NCBI RefSeq assembly: GCF_004798965.1
Contig: NZ_SDSD01000001.1
Location: 558,001-622,000, forward strand
Direction of reading: 5' to 3'
Source of the DNA: Onishia niordana
GTDB taxonomy: Bacteria > Pseudomonadota > Gammaproteobacteria > Pseudomonadales > Halomonadaceae
DNA: 64,000 nucleotides
Below the pieces are notes generated by a model. The model was not told the DNA's origin, searched no databases, and saw nothing but the letters and a program-made list of their open reading frames with translations. Made by a program: the position numbers and the translations under genes. Every line of letters starts with the position of its first letter. Position 1 is the stretch's first letter. Below, piece by piece: positions 20,995-30,987 of the stretch.

Positions 20995-21984
20995 TTACTC
21001 CGCTGCCTCCGCGCTCATGGGCTTGCCGTGAGACTCGGCCGATTCGTCGTCACTGTGGGCCGAACCGTGACCGAAGCCCTCGGCGTAACTGTCGGCGAAT
21101 TCGGACACACGCGCTTCGTGGTCACCGCCGGCTTGGAAGCTCTTGATGATGCTCTCGTAGAGAGACGGGGATACCTCGGAGAAATACTGGATCTCGGCAT
21201 CCTCGGAGGGCGCTGCGAGGTCGTAGTACTCCTCGGGGAAGGTCAGTGATTCAGACGATTCACGAACCTCGGATACCCAGGCCTCGAAATCCTGCTGGGA
21301 TCCGACATGCGCATCGAACGTCATATCCGAGAAGCCGGCACCGCTGTAGTTGGTGGAACGACCAGGATAGACCCCTTGCTCATCGGCGATCAGATGCACG
21401 TCGTTATCCATACCCGCCATGGCATAGATCTGACTGCCCAGACGCGGAATGAAGAAAGAGTTCATCACCGAGCCAGACGTCACTCGGAAGCGCACCGGTG
21501 TATCTTCGGGGAAAGCTATTTCGTTGACTGTTGCAATACCCTGCTCCGGGTAGATGAACAGCCATTTCCAATCAAGCGATACCGCCTCGATGACCATTGG
21601 CTCCTGACCACCTTCCTCAACATCGAGAGGCTTGTGGGGGTCCAGGCTGTGCGAGGTATACCAGGTCAACACGGCCAGGAAGGCAATGATCACGCAGGGC
21701 ACAAACCACACCACGGCCTCGACCTTGTTGGAGTGATGCCAATCGGGGCTATAGGTCGCATTCTTGTTGCTGCGACGATAGCGCCAGGCAAACGCGATAG
21801 TCATCACGATTACCGGAATGACAACGATCTGCATCAAGCCGAACGCGGTCAGAATCAGGGTTCGCTGCTCTTCCCCGACCTGCCCCTTGGGATCCATCAG
21901 TGCCGAATCACAGCCTGTCAGCAACAGGGCAAGCGACACGAGCACGAGCGGACTCAGCACACGTAAGTACTTCTTTCTTATCAT
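20995..21984 (-). CDS. cyoA: Cytochrome o ubiquinol oxidase subunit II (lipoprotein)
   Basis: A 329-residue subunit II. The N-terminus is a lipoprotein signal with lipobox LLTGC (Cys25). Two transmembrane helices and a periplasmic cupredoxin domain follow. That domain has [18 protein letters not shown] and lacks the CuA cysteines, as expected for a quinol rather than cytochrome c oxidase. It is the first gene of the cyoABCDE operon; the promoter should lie in the region upstream of 21984. Confidence 0.97.
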   Translation of the reverse strand: MIRKKYLRVLSPLVLVSLALLLTGCDSALMDPKGQVGEEQRTLILTAFGLMQIVVIPVIVMTIAFAWRYRRSNKNATYSPDWHHSNKVEAVVWFVPCVIIAFLAVLTWYTSHSLDPHKPLDVEEGGQEPMVIEAVSLDWKWLFIYPEQGIATVNEIAFPEDTPVRFRVTSGSVMNSFFIPRLGSQIYAMAGMDNDVHLIADEQGVYPGRSTNYSGAGFSDMTFDAHVGSQQDFEAWVSEVRESSESLTFPEEYYDLAAPSEDAEIQYFSEVSPSLYESIIKSFQAGGDHEARVSEFADSYAEGFGHGSAHSDDESAESHGKPMSAEAAE

Positions 21985-22596
21985 CCTACGACCTCGTCAG
22001 GGCACGAAATCAGGCTAATCGCATAGGGATACAAAATTAGCCGGCTAGTGTATGCACGCAGCAAACGCTCACATCTACTCCTTGCTAAGCCATCCATGAT
22101 GACCGCAAGCAGCATCCGATAAAGCAGGTTGCTAACACGCACCGCAGCCAGACCTTTTGAGCAAGCACTTGGCTACTACAAAGGTCTGGCTACTTTGACC
22201 GCGTATCCTCGGAGATATGACATCCCCGCGACAGTGACGATTTGTCGCAGGGTGTCGCAGGAAGCGCACAGGTGAGGCGGCCCGACAGGCTGATAAGGCC
22301 AAGCGTGGGGCGCTGAATGACATCGAGCAGGCGATGAAAGCTTAATGGCCGCCGCTAAAAGGGTGCCAAGCGTGTAACACGGTGTCTAGCCGGCTACGTT
22401 TTGCCGCAAGCAACAGCCAGGCACGCCCCTGACATCGCGATCCTCAGGGGGAACAAGAGAATGAGCAAACTAGCGTTTGTACGAAAAATTATTAGGCACT
22501 CAATCTCCTTTGGTACTATGCCCGCCAGCAGATACCTGCTCCTCCCATGAGTGCCCTGACGCTCTCACAAAAAAGTCATATCAAGGCAATCCCTTT
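21985..22596. other. Long divergent intergenic region between cyoA and the Tsx-like gene
   Basis: About 610 bp with no complete gene. It should contain the cyo promoter and the promoter of the nucleoside channel. It holds an 11-bp inverted repeat (22147-22157 and 22180-22190). A short open stretch on the plus strand around 22260-22345 reads EAARQADKAKRGALNDIEQ and then stops, which looks like the tail of a lost coding sequence without a start. Confidence 0.5.
22147..22190. repeat. 11-bp perfect inverted repeat
   Basis: GCCAGACCTTT (22147-22157) is exactly repeated in inverse as AAAGGTCTGGC (22180-22190) with a 22-bp spacer. It has no T-tract and lies upstream of both flanking genes, so it may be an operator or the scar of a mobile element. 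Confidence 0.5.
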
Positions 22597-23415
22597 ATGT
22601 CCGCCCTTTCTTTGCGCAGTGCCTTCCCCCTGCTCGGCGCGAGCGCCCTACTGGTATTTTCCAGTGCGCCGCTGCAGGCGGCCGATATGGACCCGAGCTG
22701 GTCCTTCGCCAATGTGTCGGTCAACTACCTCGACTGGTCAGAGGGTACTGAGACCCGCACGTCAACCAACGCCGCCAAGAGTGACTTCACCTATCTGGAG
22801 CTCGAGGGTGGTGCAGGCTTCAGCTGGGGCGAGGTCTACGGGTTCTTCGACCTGGAGAACCCAGGCAACGACCAGTTCGATGAGAAGAGCGGTGGCAAGG
22901 ACAACCTGCGCACCGCCGGGAAACTGACCTCTCATATCTATCTGGGCGAGTCGCCCTTCACGATTTACGCCCACGTCTACGATTTTCGCGACTATGGCTA
23001 CAACGGTCGCGAGCAGGATCAGGTCCTCGGTGTCGGCTATATCCACACCTTCGATAACGGCTTGTGGTTCAAGCCCTTCCTCGGCGCGGCACGTGTTCAG
23101 AGTGACGGCTATACCGGCATGAATGGCTACATGGCAGGCTGGGTACTGGGCTATGGCTTCGAGGCCTTGGGCCAGCGATTCAGTCTCACCAACTGGCATG
23201 AACAGACCTTCAACCGCGACGACGACTATCTCGACCAGAACTATGTCGGCGGCAAGGCGGAAAGCGTTGGCACCAACGGAGCGGTTTCATTATGGTGGCA
23301 CCCACTTTCGAGCGTGACTGCCGGCGTTCAGTACCGTTATTCGGATAACAAACTGGGCAGCCCAGAAGACTACCAGAACGCCATTATCTACACGCTCAAG
23401 TACAACTTCCTATAA
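22597..23415 (+). CDS. Tsx/OmpK-like nucleoside-specific outer-membrane channel
   Basis: A 272-residue protein with a signal peptide (LLGASALLVFSSAPLQA, cleaved before ADMDPSW) and alternating beta-strands rich in aromatic residues, ending in a terminal Leu (IIYTLKYNFL). The FANVSVNYLDWSEGT start, the FGFFD/YGFFDLENP segment and the closing VQYRYSDN block fit the Tsx/OmpK channel family, which lets nucleosides cross the outer membrane. The gene lies 72 bp before a NupC-like symporter gene, which supports nucleoside uptake. The ATG at 22597 was chosen because the signal peptide starts there. Confidence 0.88.
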   Translation: MSALSLRSAFPLLGASALLVFSSAPLQAADMDPSWSFANVSVNYLDWSEGTETRTSTNAAKSDFTYLELEGGAGFSWGEVYGFFDLENPGNDQFDEKSGGKDNLRTAGKLTSHIYLGESPFTIYAHVYDFRDYGYNGREQDQVLGVGYIHTFDNGLWFKPFLGAARVQSDGYTGMNGYMAGWVLGYGFEALGQRFSLTNWHEQTFNRDDDYLDQNYVGGKAESVGTNGAVSLWWHPLSSVTAGVQYRYSDNKLGSPEDYQNAIIYTLKYNFL

Positions 23416-23487
23416 TCCCCTGGCCCGTACCGGTAGCCGTAAACAAGCAACGGCACGGGCCGCATTCGCTGCCATGAAGGACTTCCC

Positions 23488-24702
23488 ATGACCATACTCA
23501 TGAGCCTGGTGGGGATGGCGACGCTCATCCTGATCGCCCTCGTATTTTCCACCAACCGACGCGCCATCCGCCTGCGTACCGTGGGTGGCGCCTTCGCCAT
23601 CCAGGCCGGTATCGGTGCCTTCGTGCTGTATGTGCCGTTTGGCCAGACCGTCCTCAAGATCCTGTTCGGCGGGCTCGCTGATCCCTCTGGTGTGGGGTTC
23701 ATCTTTGCCATCAAGGTGCTGCCGGTCATCATCTTCTTCTCGTCGCTGATCGCCGTGCTCTACTACCTGGGCATCATGCAGTGGATCATCCGCCTACTCG
23801 GCGGCGCCTTGCAGAAGGTGCTGGGCACCTCGCGTACCGAGTCACTGTCGGCCACCGCCAACATCTTCGTTGGCCAGACCGAAGCACCGCTGGTGATACG
23901 CCCCTTCATCAACAACATGACCTCCTCGCAGCTGTTTGCGGTCATGTGCGGCGGCCTGGCGTCAGTGGCAGGCTCGGTGCTCGCCGGCTATGCGGCACTG
24001 GGCATTCCCATGGAATATCTTGTTGCGGCCTCCTTCATGGCCGCGCCGGGCGGTCTGCTGTTCGCGAAACTGTTGATGCCGGAAACCGAAACGCCAAAGG
24101 ATGATGACGCTGCCTCCATTCAGCACATCGAGGATGAAGACAAGCCGGCCAACGTGCTGGACGCCGCCGCCACCGGCGCCAGCTCCGGCATGCGCCTGGC
24201 CGCCAACGTGGGGGCCATGCTGCTGGCCTTCATCGGCCTGATCGCGTTGGTCAACGGCATCCTCGGTGGGGTCGGCGGCTGGTTTGGCCTGGAATCGCTG
24301 AGCCTGGAGCAGCTGCTGGGCTGGTTGTTCTCGCCGCTGGCTTTCCTGCTGGGCATACCCTGGAACGAGGCGACCCTGGCCGGCTCCTTCATCGGCCAGA
24401 AACTGGTGGTCAACGAGTTCGTCGCCTACATCAACCTGGCGCCCTACATCGAGGGCGAGAAGATGGTCGCCGCGACCGGTGCCGCGATGTCATCGCATAC
24501 CGTGGCCATCCTGTCCTTCGCCCTTTGCGGTTTCGCCAACCTGTCCTCGATCGCCATTCTGCTTGGTGGACTCGGCAGCCTCGCCCCCGGGCGCCGTCAC
24601 GAAATCGCCCGCTTCGGTGTTAAAGCCGTGCTGGCGGGGACTCTCTCCAACTTGATGTCGGCCACCATTGCGGGCTTCTTCATCGCCCTGGCGGCCGGCT
24701 GA
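23488..24702 (+). CDS. NupC-like concentrative nucleoside transporter
   Basis: A 404-residue inner-membrane CNT-family symporter, which takes up nucleosides with protons or sodium. Conserved blocks are visible: [26 protein letters not shown] with the GQTEAP motif, [23 protein letters not shown], and [12 protein letters not shown] in the second core repeat. Length is typical of bacterial NupC. It follows the Tsx-like channel gene and together they form an outer- and inner-membrane uptake route. Confidence 0.93.
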   Translation: MTILMSLVGMATLILIALVFSTNRRAIRLRTVGGAFAIQAGIGAFVLYVPFGQTVLKILFGGLADPSGVGFIFAIKVLPVIIFFSSLIAVLYYLGIMQWIIRLLGGALQKVLGTSRTESLSATANIFVGQTEAPLVIRPFINNMTSSQLFAVMCGGLASVAGSVLAGYAALGIPMEYLVAASFMAAPGGLLFAKLLMPETETPKDDDAASIQHIEDEDKPANVLDAAATGASSGMRLAANVGAMLLAFIGLIALVNGILGGVGGWFGLESLSLEQLLGWLFSPLAFLLGIPWNEATLAGSFIGQKLVVNEFVAYINLAPYIEGEKMVAATGAAMSSHTVAILSFALCGFANLSSIAILLGGLGSLAPGRRHEIARFGVKAVLAGTLSNLMSATIAGFFIALAAG

Positions 24703-25060
24703 TGCCGTGACGTACGCGCTGCTTGCCGCCCCGGCCCTGGCTGGGGTGGCAAGTACCAAGGTGTAACGCCAAGCGAGCGATGAAACACCACGATGCACCA
24801 TACTCGCCATGCTGACCTGCCCCGGCATGCGGTAAAGAGCGATGATATGGAGACCCTGCTCCCCGACTCCTTAGGCCCCGAGAATATCGGCAAGCCGTCG
24901 CTGGTGCGCTCCTGATGCCATGTCATGGATAGGAAATCGCCCCACGACATAGCATGATGAGAAAGGACCGCCGCATCGATTAAAGCAAACGCGCCTGACG
25001 CCGATACCTACTGGATATGTCTTTCTGGACAGGCATACGTCTACCGGCTGTCGACAGCTC
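24703..25060. other. Intergenic region after the nucleoside transporter gene
   Basis: About 360 bp without a coding frame that can be supported. The left end contains the hairpin at 24722-24753. The right part presumably holds the promoter for the J-domain gene. Confidence 0.4.
24722..24753 (+). terminator. Hairpin after the nucleoside transporter gene
   Basis: CTTGCC and CCCC on the left pair with GGGG and GGCAAG on the right, around the loop GGCCCTGGCT with one mismatch. There is no T-tract, so it may stop transcription only weakly or protect the mRNA end. Confidence 0.45.
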
Positions 25061-26107
25061 ATGGCTGCAGATGCCACCCCAAACAACACGCAACCACCAT
25101 CATTGCCCCGTGAGTCACTTCGGAGCCAGGGAATGCCCAGCGGTCGCTTCAACCCTTTCGAGACCCTCCTGCTAACCAGTCGTAGTCAAGCCGACACGGC
25201 TGGGTTGATGCTACTTGCCTGGGTAATGGCCTGTAGCGGCCCTCTCGATGCAGCGCAGCGCAAGCGCCTGACGGAGCTGGCCAGAGAATGTCGACATGGG
25301 CATGAGATCGAGCCGATCTTCGCCCTGGCCGACCGCCAGGATTTCGATGCCATCCAGCTGGCCGCCGAAGTGATGCAGAAGGACCGTGGGGGCGAGCAGG
25401 CGTATCCTTTTATGCGCCAAGCCATTGCCTTATCGATCACAAGCGGCGAGCCAAGCATTACCCAGCATCACGTGCTGCGGTTTCTTGCTGATCTACTGGG
25501 CGTGATTCCCTCCTCCTTCGCCACCCTCTATGCCGAGCAAGCCGGCAAGCCCTATGCAGTGCCCGACGACCCCAGCCGCCGCGACTATTGGCTTGCCCGA
25601 GAGCATGAACGCCAGCAGCAAGAGGCTCGGCAGCAAGAACAGGCCGCACGTCGCCGCGCACAGGAGGCGCAAGCGCGCCAGAAAGAGGAGATACGCCGGG
25701 AGCGCGAGCGTCGCGAACAGCAAGCCCGCGAGCGTGATCGACAGCGCCAGGAAAGAGCGCGCCACGAGAAAACTCAACAGGAAAAGGCCAGGCAAGAACG
25801 CGCCCGGGAGGAGCGCCGTCGCGAGCAGGCCAGGCAGGAACGTTGGCACCAGGAGCGTGGAAGCGCTGGCCAGAACCGACACAGAGAGCGCCCACCGACC
25901 AACGATGCACGCGCCCATCGCGCCCTCGCAGTGCTCGGCCTACCCCCTGGGGCCAGTCGCGGCGAAATTCGCAAGGCCTATCGCCGCCTGGCCCAGACAC
26001 ATCATCCCGACCGTTTCTTCGCCGAAGGGGAGGCACGCATGGCCGCCGCTTCACAGCGCTTCCAGCGGGTCAAGAACGCCTATGACTATCTGATGCGAGC
26101 CAGTTGA
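25061..26107 (+). CDS. J-domain protein with TerB-like N-terminal region and charged coiled coil
   Basis: A 348-residue protein in three parts. Residues 30-155 form a helical region resembling the TerB/DjlA-type domain. Residues 175-270 are an extremely Arg/Glu/Gln-rich stretch likely to be a long coiled coil. The C-terminus is a J domain with the HPD tripeptide at residues 315-317 (AQTHHPDRFF), which should stimulate a DnaK-type chaperone. DjlA itself has a membrane anchor at the N-terminus; none is seen here. The start is uncertain: ATG 25133 is also possible. A second J-like gene follows after 2 bp. Confidence 0.75.
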   Translation: MAADATPNNTQPPSLPRESLRSQGMPSGRFNPFETLLLTSRSQADTAGLMLLAWVMACSGPLDAAQRKRLTELARECRHGHEIEPIFALADRQDFDAIQLAAEVMQKDRGGEQAYPFMRQAIALSITSGEPSITQHHVLRFLADLLGVIPSSFATLYAEQAGKPYAVPDDPSRRDYWLAREHERQQQEARQQEQAARRRAQEAQARQKEEIRRERERREQQARERDRQRQERARHEKTQQEKARQERAREERRREQARQERWHQERGSAGQNRHRERPPTNDARAHRALAVLGLPPGASRGEIRKAYRRLAQTHHPDRFFAEGEARMAAASQRFQRVKNAYDYLMRAS

Positions 26108-26109
26108 GC

Positions 26110-26526
26110 ATGCGGGATCTTTATCAGCGACTGGAACTGCAAGGCGACGCCAGCGACCACGACATACAGCGTGCCATCGAGGCCTGCGATCATAGCGCCC
26201 TCAAGGCCGATGCCCGCGTGGTGCTGGGCAATGCCGACCGTCGCGAGGAATACGATGCCCTGCTCGGCACCGTGCGCGACATCGGGCTGCTGCGGGCACG
26301 ACTCGGCCTGACCCACGGCCCTTTCTGGCAAGACAGCACCGCCAACGACTTTTCGCTGCCCCCCGACAACACGGGCGCTCGTCACGATCTATTGATCGCC
26401 CGCGTCGAACGCGCCGTCTCACTGCATAACCGCTGGCGGCGATGGCGTGCGCCCTGGCTCTTTGCCGCGTTGCTGCTGGGCGCCGCGGCCATCGGGGCAG
26501 CGCTATGCCATCTTTGGCTAAGCTGA
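26110..26526 (+). CDS. Small DnaJ-like protein with a C-terminal membrane anchor
   Basis: A 138-residue protein whose N-terminus resembles the start of a J domain (DLYQRLELQGDASDHDIQ ... NADRREEYDALLG) but has no HPD motif, so it probably does not activate DnaK in the normal way. A hydrophobic helix at the C-terminus (residues about 117-136, WLFAALLLGAAAIGAALC) would anchor it in the membrane. It starts 2 bp after the J-domain gene, so the two are co-transcribed and may act together. Confidence 0.65.
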   Translation: MRDLYQRLELQGDASDHDIQRAIEACDHSALKADARVVLGNADRREEYDALLGTVRDIGLLRARLGLTHGPFWQDSTANDFSLPPDNTGARHDLLIARVERAVSLHNRWRRWRAPWLFAALLLGAAAIGAALCHLWLS

Positions 26527-26568
26527 CTGCCTATGCTTAAGAGGCGAGTAAGCCATTAGCGGCATGAC

Positions 26569-28908
26569 CTAGCCTTCGCCCGGCGAGCCCTTGTGGCGTT
26601 GACCTCCAGGCGGCACGACACGTCCGGCCTCTCCAGCCGAGCGGCCCAGTACATCCCGTCCAGAAGCCGCATCCGCCCCATCCTGCTCCGGCGCCTCACC
26701 ATCCAGCGTCTCGCCGCTCTGGCCTGCCATCTGTACGCTCAAGCGCGGCATGGCGACCTCCAGACCATCTTCTTCCAGGCGCTGCTTGAAGCGCAGGTTA
26801 ACGGCACGCGCCACGTCCCACTGCATGGCAGGCGCAGTACGCATGTGCATCCTCAACACGGCCGCCCCCTCCTCGAAGCTCTCGATGCCCTGCATCTCAA
26901 GTGGCGACCAGATGTTGTGGCGCATCACAGGATCTTGGCGCATTTCATTAACGATCTCGCGCACCAGGGTAATGCCGTCGTCGACCTTCATCGCATGGGG
27001 AATACGCAGGCGCATCAAGGCGATACCGTACTGGCGCGACATATTGTGAATCGACTGGATCTGGCTGAAGGTGATGGTGTGCACGATGCCATCGATATCA
27101 CGCAGGCGGACTGTGCGCAGGGTCAGTCCTTCGACGGTACCCAGATGACCGCCAAGCTTGACGAAATCATCAACCGCCAGAGAATCTTCGATAAGGATGA
27201 AGATACCCGTGATCAGGTCCTGTACCAGCGTCTGGGCACCGAAGCCGATCGCTAGACCAATGACACCGGCACCGGCCAGCAGCGGCGTGACATTCACGCC
27301 CAGGTTGGCCAGCGCCACGATCGAGGCAATCACCACGATGGTGGCGAAGATCACATTACGGATCAGGGGCGTGATCGTCTGCGCCCGGGAACTATTGCCC
27401 CGGCGCCCACGGGAACGCGACGAACGCGACAACGCTCGCTGGATCGCCGTATCGGCAAATATCCAGGCAAGCCAGGCCACCAGCAGCGTGATACCGATGC
27501 TCAGCAGTGCCTGGCCGATCCGCGCCCCGGCTGCATCCTGACCGACGCCAAGCAGCGAACTGCCCCATATCCGCATCGAAAGCTCGGCAAAGGAGGCCCA
27601 GCACAGCATGTGCGCCAAGGCGTAGCCGACACGCTCCAGGCGCCGACGATACTGCGACACCCGCTTGCGCCCCTCTAGGGCCAAGCCATAACGGCGTAGC
27701 AGCCCCGTCACCACCAGCGTAAAGATCAGCAACGCCGCCGTTCCGATCGCTCGAGGCAGCGTCCCGCCAGCATCACCGACAGTGACCAACAGCGCTATCA
27801 GTGACACCCCTACCGACAACAGAGCCGGTACATGCCAGAGACCACCCAGCACGCGAACCACATCATTGGTAGTGCTGTGTGCCTTGCGCTGGGAATACGG
27901 GCGGTTGCGAATCAAGTGCTTGATCGGTTGCTTGAAGCGCAGGATGAAGCCCCCACTGATCAATGCCGCCAGCAAGTTGGTGACGATCGACAGGAAGCCG
28001 GCCAGGTCGCTGCCCAGCTGGGCAATCAAGCGTCCGGAATCCAACGCATCACCCAGTGCCAGCAACGCTCCAATAAGGAACAGCCGCTTCAGCGCGCGGG
28101 TCCGCAGATAGCGGACAGCGATGTAGCGATGACCGCGAGTGAAGGCCGAGAAGACAATCTCGCAGAGCGATGACAGCAGACGTCCACAGAGCGCCACATA
28201 GGCCGTGACCAGCGCAAGACTCACGGCCGCGTTGGGGGTCATGAACTGCGATATCGCCAGCATCGTGGCAAAGGCGACCACCCAAGGCAGCAAACGCCGC
28301 AGAAAATGCACGCCCAGCAGCCACGCCTTGGGGTCACGCGGCAGCTCCAGCGGCAAGCCGAAGCGTCGCACCAGTGACCGTGCCAAAGCCATCAGTAACA
28401 ACAGTGACCCGACCCAAACCGACAGCATCACCGAGGCCTCAATCGCCAAGCGAAACAGCTCGGTATTACCGGCACTGCTCGCCAGCTCGCCCACATCCTG
28501 CCACGCCTGAACCAGTCGCTGCTGCCATAGCGCTAACGGCGACTGCCCTCCTTCTGCCTGGTCGCCAAGCTCGGTGAAGGTATCCGCCAAGGCACCCAGC
28601 AGTCCCTGAGGCCCCGCCTCGACGTCGCCTCCTTCGACCTGAGCGGTACTCGCGCGCAGTGCCTTCAGCTCTTCGAGCAACGCGCCCCTCTTTTCCGCGT
28701 TATCCAGCGTCGCAATCACGGTATCCAATGATTCGACGACCGCCTTGGGGTCCGGCTCACTTGAGGACGATTCGCCGGCAAGCCCCGTAAGCCCGAGCCC
28801 CGCCTGAGCGTTGGCCATGGAGGGCAACAGCAGCATCGTCAAAAGGACGACCAGCCCCCAGGTCAACCGTTGACTGGCAAGCGCAGAGCGCGATGCAAGC
28901 GAGGACAT
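26569..28908 (-). CDS. Large mechanosensitive channel (MscS family, YbiO-like)
   Basis: A 779-residue protein with a signal peptide (LTWGLVVLLTMLLLPSMANA), a periplasmic region of about 120 residues, about ten membrane helices and an MscS core near residue 560. The core shows the Gly/Ala-rich pore helix LLAGAGVIGLAIGFGAQTL followed by DLITGIFILIEDSLAVDDFV. MscS channels release solutes on hypo-osmotic shock, which fits a salt-tolerant host. The start at 28908 has AGGAG 6 bp upstream, and the longer frame adds 34 residues with no signal-like character. The C-terminus is a polar, low-complexity tail. Confidence 0.88.
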   Translation of the reverse strand: MSSLASRSALASQRLTWGLVVLLTMLLLPSMANAQAGLGLTGLAGESSSSEPDPKAVVESLDTVIATLDNAEKRGALLEELKALRASTAQVEGGDVEAGPQGLLGALADTFTELGDQAEGGQSPLALWQQRLVQAWQDVGELASSAGNTELFRLAIEASVMLSVWVGSLLLLMALARSLVRRFGLPLELPRDPKAWLLGVHFLRRLLPWVVAFATMLAISQFMTPNAAVSLALVTAYVALCGRLLSSLCEIVFSAFTRGHRYIAVRYLRTRALKRLFLIGALLALGDALDSGRLIAQLGSDLAGFLSIVTNLLAALISGGFILRFKQPIKHLIRNRPYSQRKAHSTTNDVVRVLGGLWHVPALLSVGVSLIALLVTVGDAGGTLPRAIGTAALLIFTLVVTGLLRRYGLALEGRKRVSQYRRRLERVGYALAHMLCWASFAELSMRIWGSSLLGVGQDAAGARIGQALLSIGITLLVAWLAWIFADTAIQRALSRSSRSRGRRGNSSRAQTITPLIRNVIFATIVVIASIVALANLGVNVTPLLAGAGVIGLAIGFGAQTLVQDLITGIFILIEDSLAVDDFVKLGGHLGTVEGLTLRTVRLRDIDGIVHTITFSQIQSIHNMSRQYGIALMRLRIPHAMKVDDGITLVREIVNEMRQDPVMRHNIWSPLEMQGIESFEEGAAVLRMHMRTAPAMQWDVARAVNLRFKQRLEEDGLEVAMPRLSVQMAGQSGETLDGEAPEQDGADAASGRDVLGRSAGEAGRVVPPGGQRHKGSPGEG

Positions 28909-29107
28909 GAAGACTCCTGACGTAGCTGACAGTGAAAAGACGCCAGTGACTAACCGGCAGGGCAGGAACGCCCGGAGCATAAGGGTAAAGGAATGATTGC
29001 GCCGAGGCACCCCGTCATCATCCGCTCACGCGCGGTCGCCGACTGGCCGGCAGCCGGTCGAGATATGGTAGGCTAGACCAGCCAATTCAGGCCTACGGGA
29101 GTGCCGC

Positions 29108-30115
29108 ATGGATCCGCAATCGCCCCCTGTTACCACTAACTGGGAAGGCAGTCTCCGCCGTGTCGGCGTCGAGATAGAGTTTGCTTGCGTCTCGCCTGCG
29201 GCAGCGGCGAATCTGGTGGCAGAGCAGTTTGGTGGCCAAGTCATCTCGCTCAACCCCCATCGCTGGCGAGTCGAAAGCACTCGCTGGGGAGCGTTCACCA
29301 TCGAGCTCGACGCCAAGATAGTGCACCCAGATGACAAGGTAACCTCCGCACTACCGAGTAGCGACGATGAATGGGCGCGCCAGCGTCATCAATGGCACGT
29401 CCAGCTTCACACCCGCTCCCGTGAGCTATTGGGCGATGTCGTGGCCGGACTGGTGCCTACCGAGATCGTCTGCCCCCCCGTCCCCTGGAATGAGCTCGGC
29501 GAGCTCGATGCCTTATTCGGGGCATTGCGCCGCCATGGCGCCAAGGGCACGGACGACAGCCTGCTCTATGGCTTCGGGTTGCATCTCAACCCCGAGGCAC
29601 CCGGTACTGATGTCGACAGTCTGCTTGCCCACCTGCGGGCCTATCTATTGCTGGCACCATGGCTGCGAGATCAGATTAACATCGACATCACACGGGAAGT
29701 GCTGCCGCACGCCAACCCCTTTCCCAAGGCGTACGCCCTGAAGATACTCGACCCGGATTATGCACCGGACCTCGACACCCTGATTAACGACTACCTGCAT
29801 GACAACCCGACGCGCAACCGCGAGCTCGACATGTTGCCGCTTTTCGCCTGGCTGCGCCCGGACCATCCCCATGCCCTGTTCAAGAACGAACTGGTCAAGC
29901 CACGACCGACCTTTCACTATCGCCTGCCCAATGCCCACCTATCGGCAACGGAGTGGGGCTCGGTGGTGGAATGGGACCGCTGGCTAGCCGTAGAACGCCT
30001 TGCCGCCGATACCAAGCGGCTTGCCGAGCGTGCCAATGAATACCTCAATTATCATTCCCGCTCGCCCATGACACGCTGGCTTGAGCGGCTGAAGCATTGG
30101 ATGAAGGACGAATGA
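29108..30115 (+). CDS. Amidoligase-family enzyme
   Basis: A 335-residue protein of the amidoligase superfamily, which joins carboxyl and amino groups with ATP in a way related to glutamine synthetase and glutamate-cysteine ligase. The start RRVGVEIEFACV with the conserved GVEIEF and the later FTIELDAK are typical, as is the LLYGFGLHLNPEA block. It overlaps the next gene, a glutamine amidotransferase, by the ATGA pattern. Ligase plus amidotransferase pairs of this type are known from comparative genomics and are thought to make and cut peptide-like amide bonds, but the substrate has not been defined. Confidence 0.82.
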   Translation: MDPQSPPVTTNWEGSLRRVGVEIEFACVSPAAAANLVAEQFGGQVISLNPHRWRVESTRWGAFTIELDAKIVHPDDKVTSALPSSDDEWARQRHQWHVQLHTRSRELLGDVVAGLVPTEIVCPPVPWNELGELDALFGALRRHGAKGTDDSLLYGFGLHLNPEAPGTDVDSLLAHLRAYLLLAPWLRDQINIDITREVLPHANPFPKAYALKILDPDYAPDLDTLINDYLHDNPTRNRELDMLPLFAWLRPDHPHALFKNELVKPRPTFHYRLPNAHLSATEWGSVVEWDRWLAVERLAADTKRLAERANEYLNYHSRSPMTRWLERLKHWMKDE

Positions 30116-30771
30116 CCCGACCTCTGATCGGCATTACCACCTCTGACCGTAAGAGCCGTCTTGCCTGGTTTTTTGACTGGCTGGCGGTATGGCGCCATGG
30201 AGGACGCCCCCTGCGGCTGTCACCCTCGCGCCCTGTGCCAGAGACGCTGGACGGTCTCATCATCGGCGGCGGCGATGATATCGAAGCCAAGCTGTATGGC
30301 GGTGAAGTGCAGCTTGATGTACGCGTCGACCCCGATCGTGACGCCCTCGAGCTTGACCTGCTTGAGCGCTTCATTCCTACCCACTGCCCAGTGCTCGGTA
30401 TCTGTCGTGGCGCTCAGCTGATCAATGTCTACCTGGGCGGCACCCTGGACGCCGACATCTACACCACCTATGAAGGGCTAAAGCGCCGGCGCACCGTGCT
30501 ACCGCGCAAGACCGTCGACATCGTCGCCGACAGTCTGCTGCACCGCATCCTCGGGGTCAGCTGGTGCCGCATCAACAGCCTGCATCACCAGGCGGTTCAG
30601 GATGCAGGCGATGGCATTGCGATTGTCGCCCGCGACCGAGACGGACTGGTGCAGGGGATAGAATCCCGTAAGCATGACTTTCTCATCGGCGTGCAATGGC
30701 ATCCTGAATGGTTGATCTTCAACCGCCCCCAGCAGCGCCTGATCCGCGCCTTGGTCAAGGCCGCCTCCTGA
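30112..30771 (+). CDS. Class I glutamine amidotransferase-like hydrolase (PuuD/C26 type)
   Basis: A 219-residue gamma-glutamyl hydrolase of the GATase1/peptidase C26 type. The nucleophile Cys98 lies in LGICRGAQLINVYLGG and the catalytic His and Glu in VQWHPEW. DGLIIGGGDDIEAKLYG is a family block. Enzymes like PuuD remove gamma-glutamyl groups from amines. The start overlaps the stop of the amidoligase gene by the ATGA pattern, so the products probably work on the same substrate. Confidence 0.85.
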   Translation: MTRPLIGITTSDRKSRLAWFFDWLAVWRHGGRPLRLSPSRPVPETLDGLIIGGGDDIEAKLYGGEVQLDVRVDPDRDALELDLLERFIPTHCPVLGICRGAQLINVYLGGTLDADIYTTYEGLKRRRTVLPRKTVDIVADSLLHRILGVSWCRINSLHHQAVQDAGDGIAIVARDRDGLVQGIESRKHDFLIGVQWHPEWLIFNRPQQRLIRALVKAAS

Positions 30772-30819
30772 GCGTTTACCGGCGCCACCCCGCATTGCCT
30801 GGCCACCCCCTAACGACAA

Positions 30820-30847
30820 CGGCCACCCCGGTTAACCGGGATGGCCG
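30820..30847 (+). terminator. Hairpin after the amidoligase-amidotransferase pair
   Basis: CGGCCA and CCCGG pair with CCGGG and TGGCCG around TTAA with one internal mismatch, followed by TCTTG. It is about 50 bp past the amidotransferase stop codon. Confidence 0.7.
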
Positions 30848-30987
30848 TCTTGTGCCAACCATCTTGCAACTGCTTGTTCACTGTCCGCACCACTCGCGAC
30901 TATTCGTGTCTGCTACACGGTGCCTGCCGCAGCCTTCTGTGCTGGGCTTTCCGAACAAACAGGCCAAATCAGCGCGGGAGGTGGACG

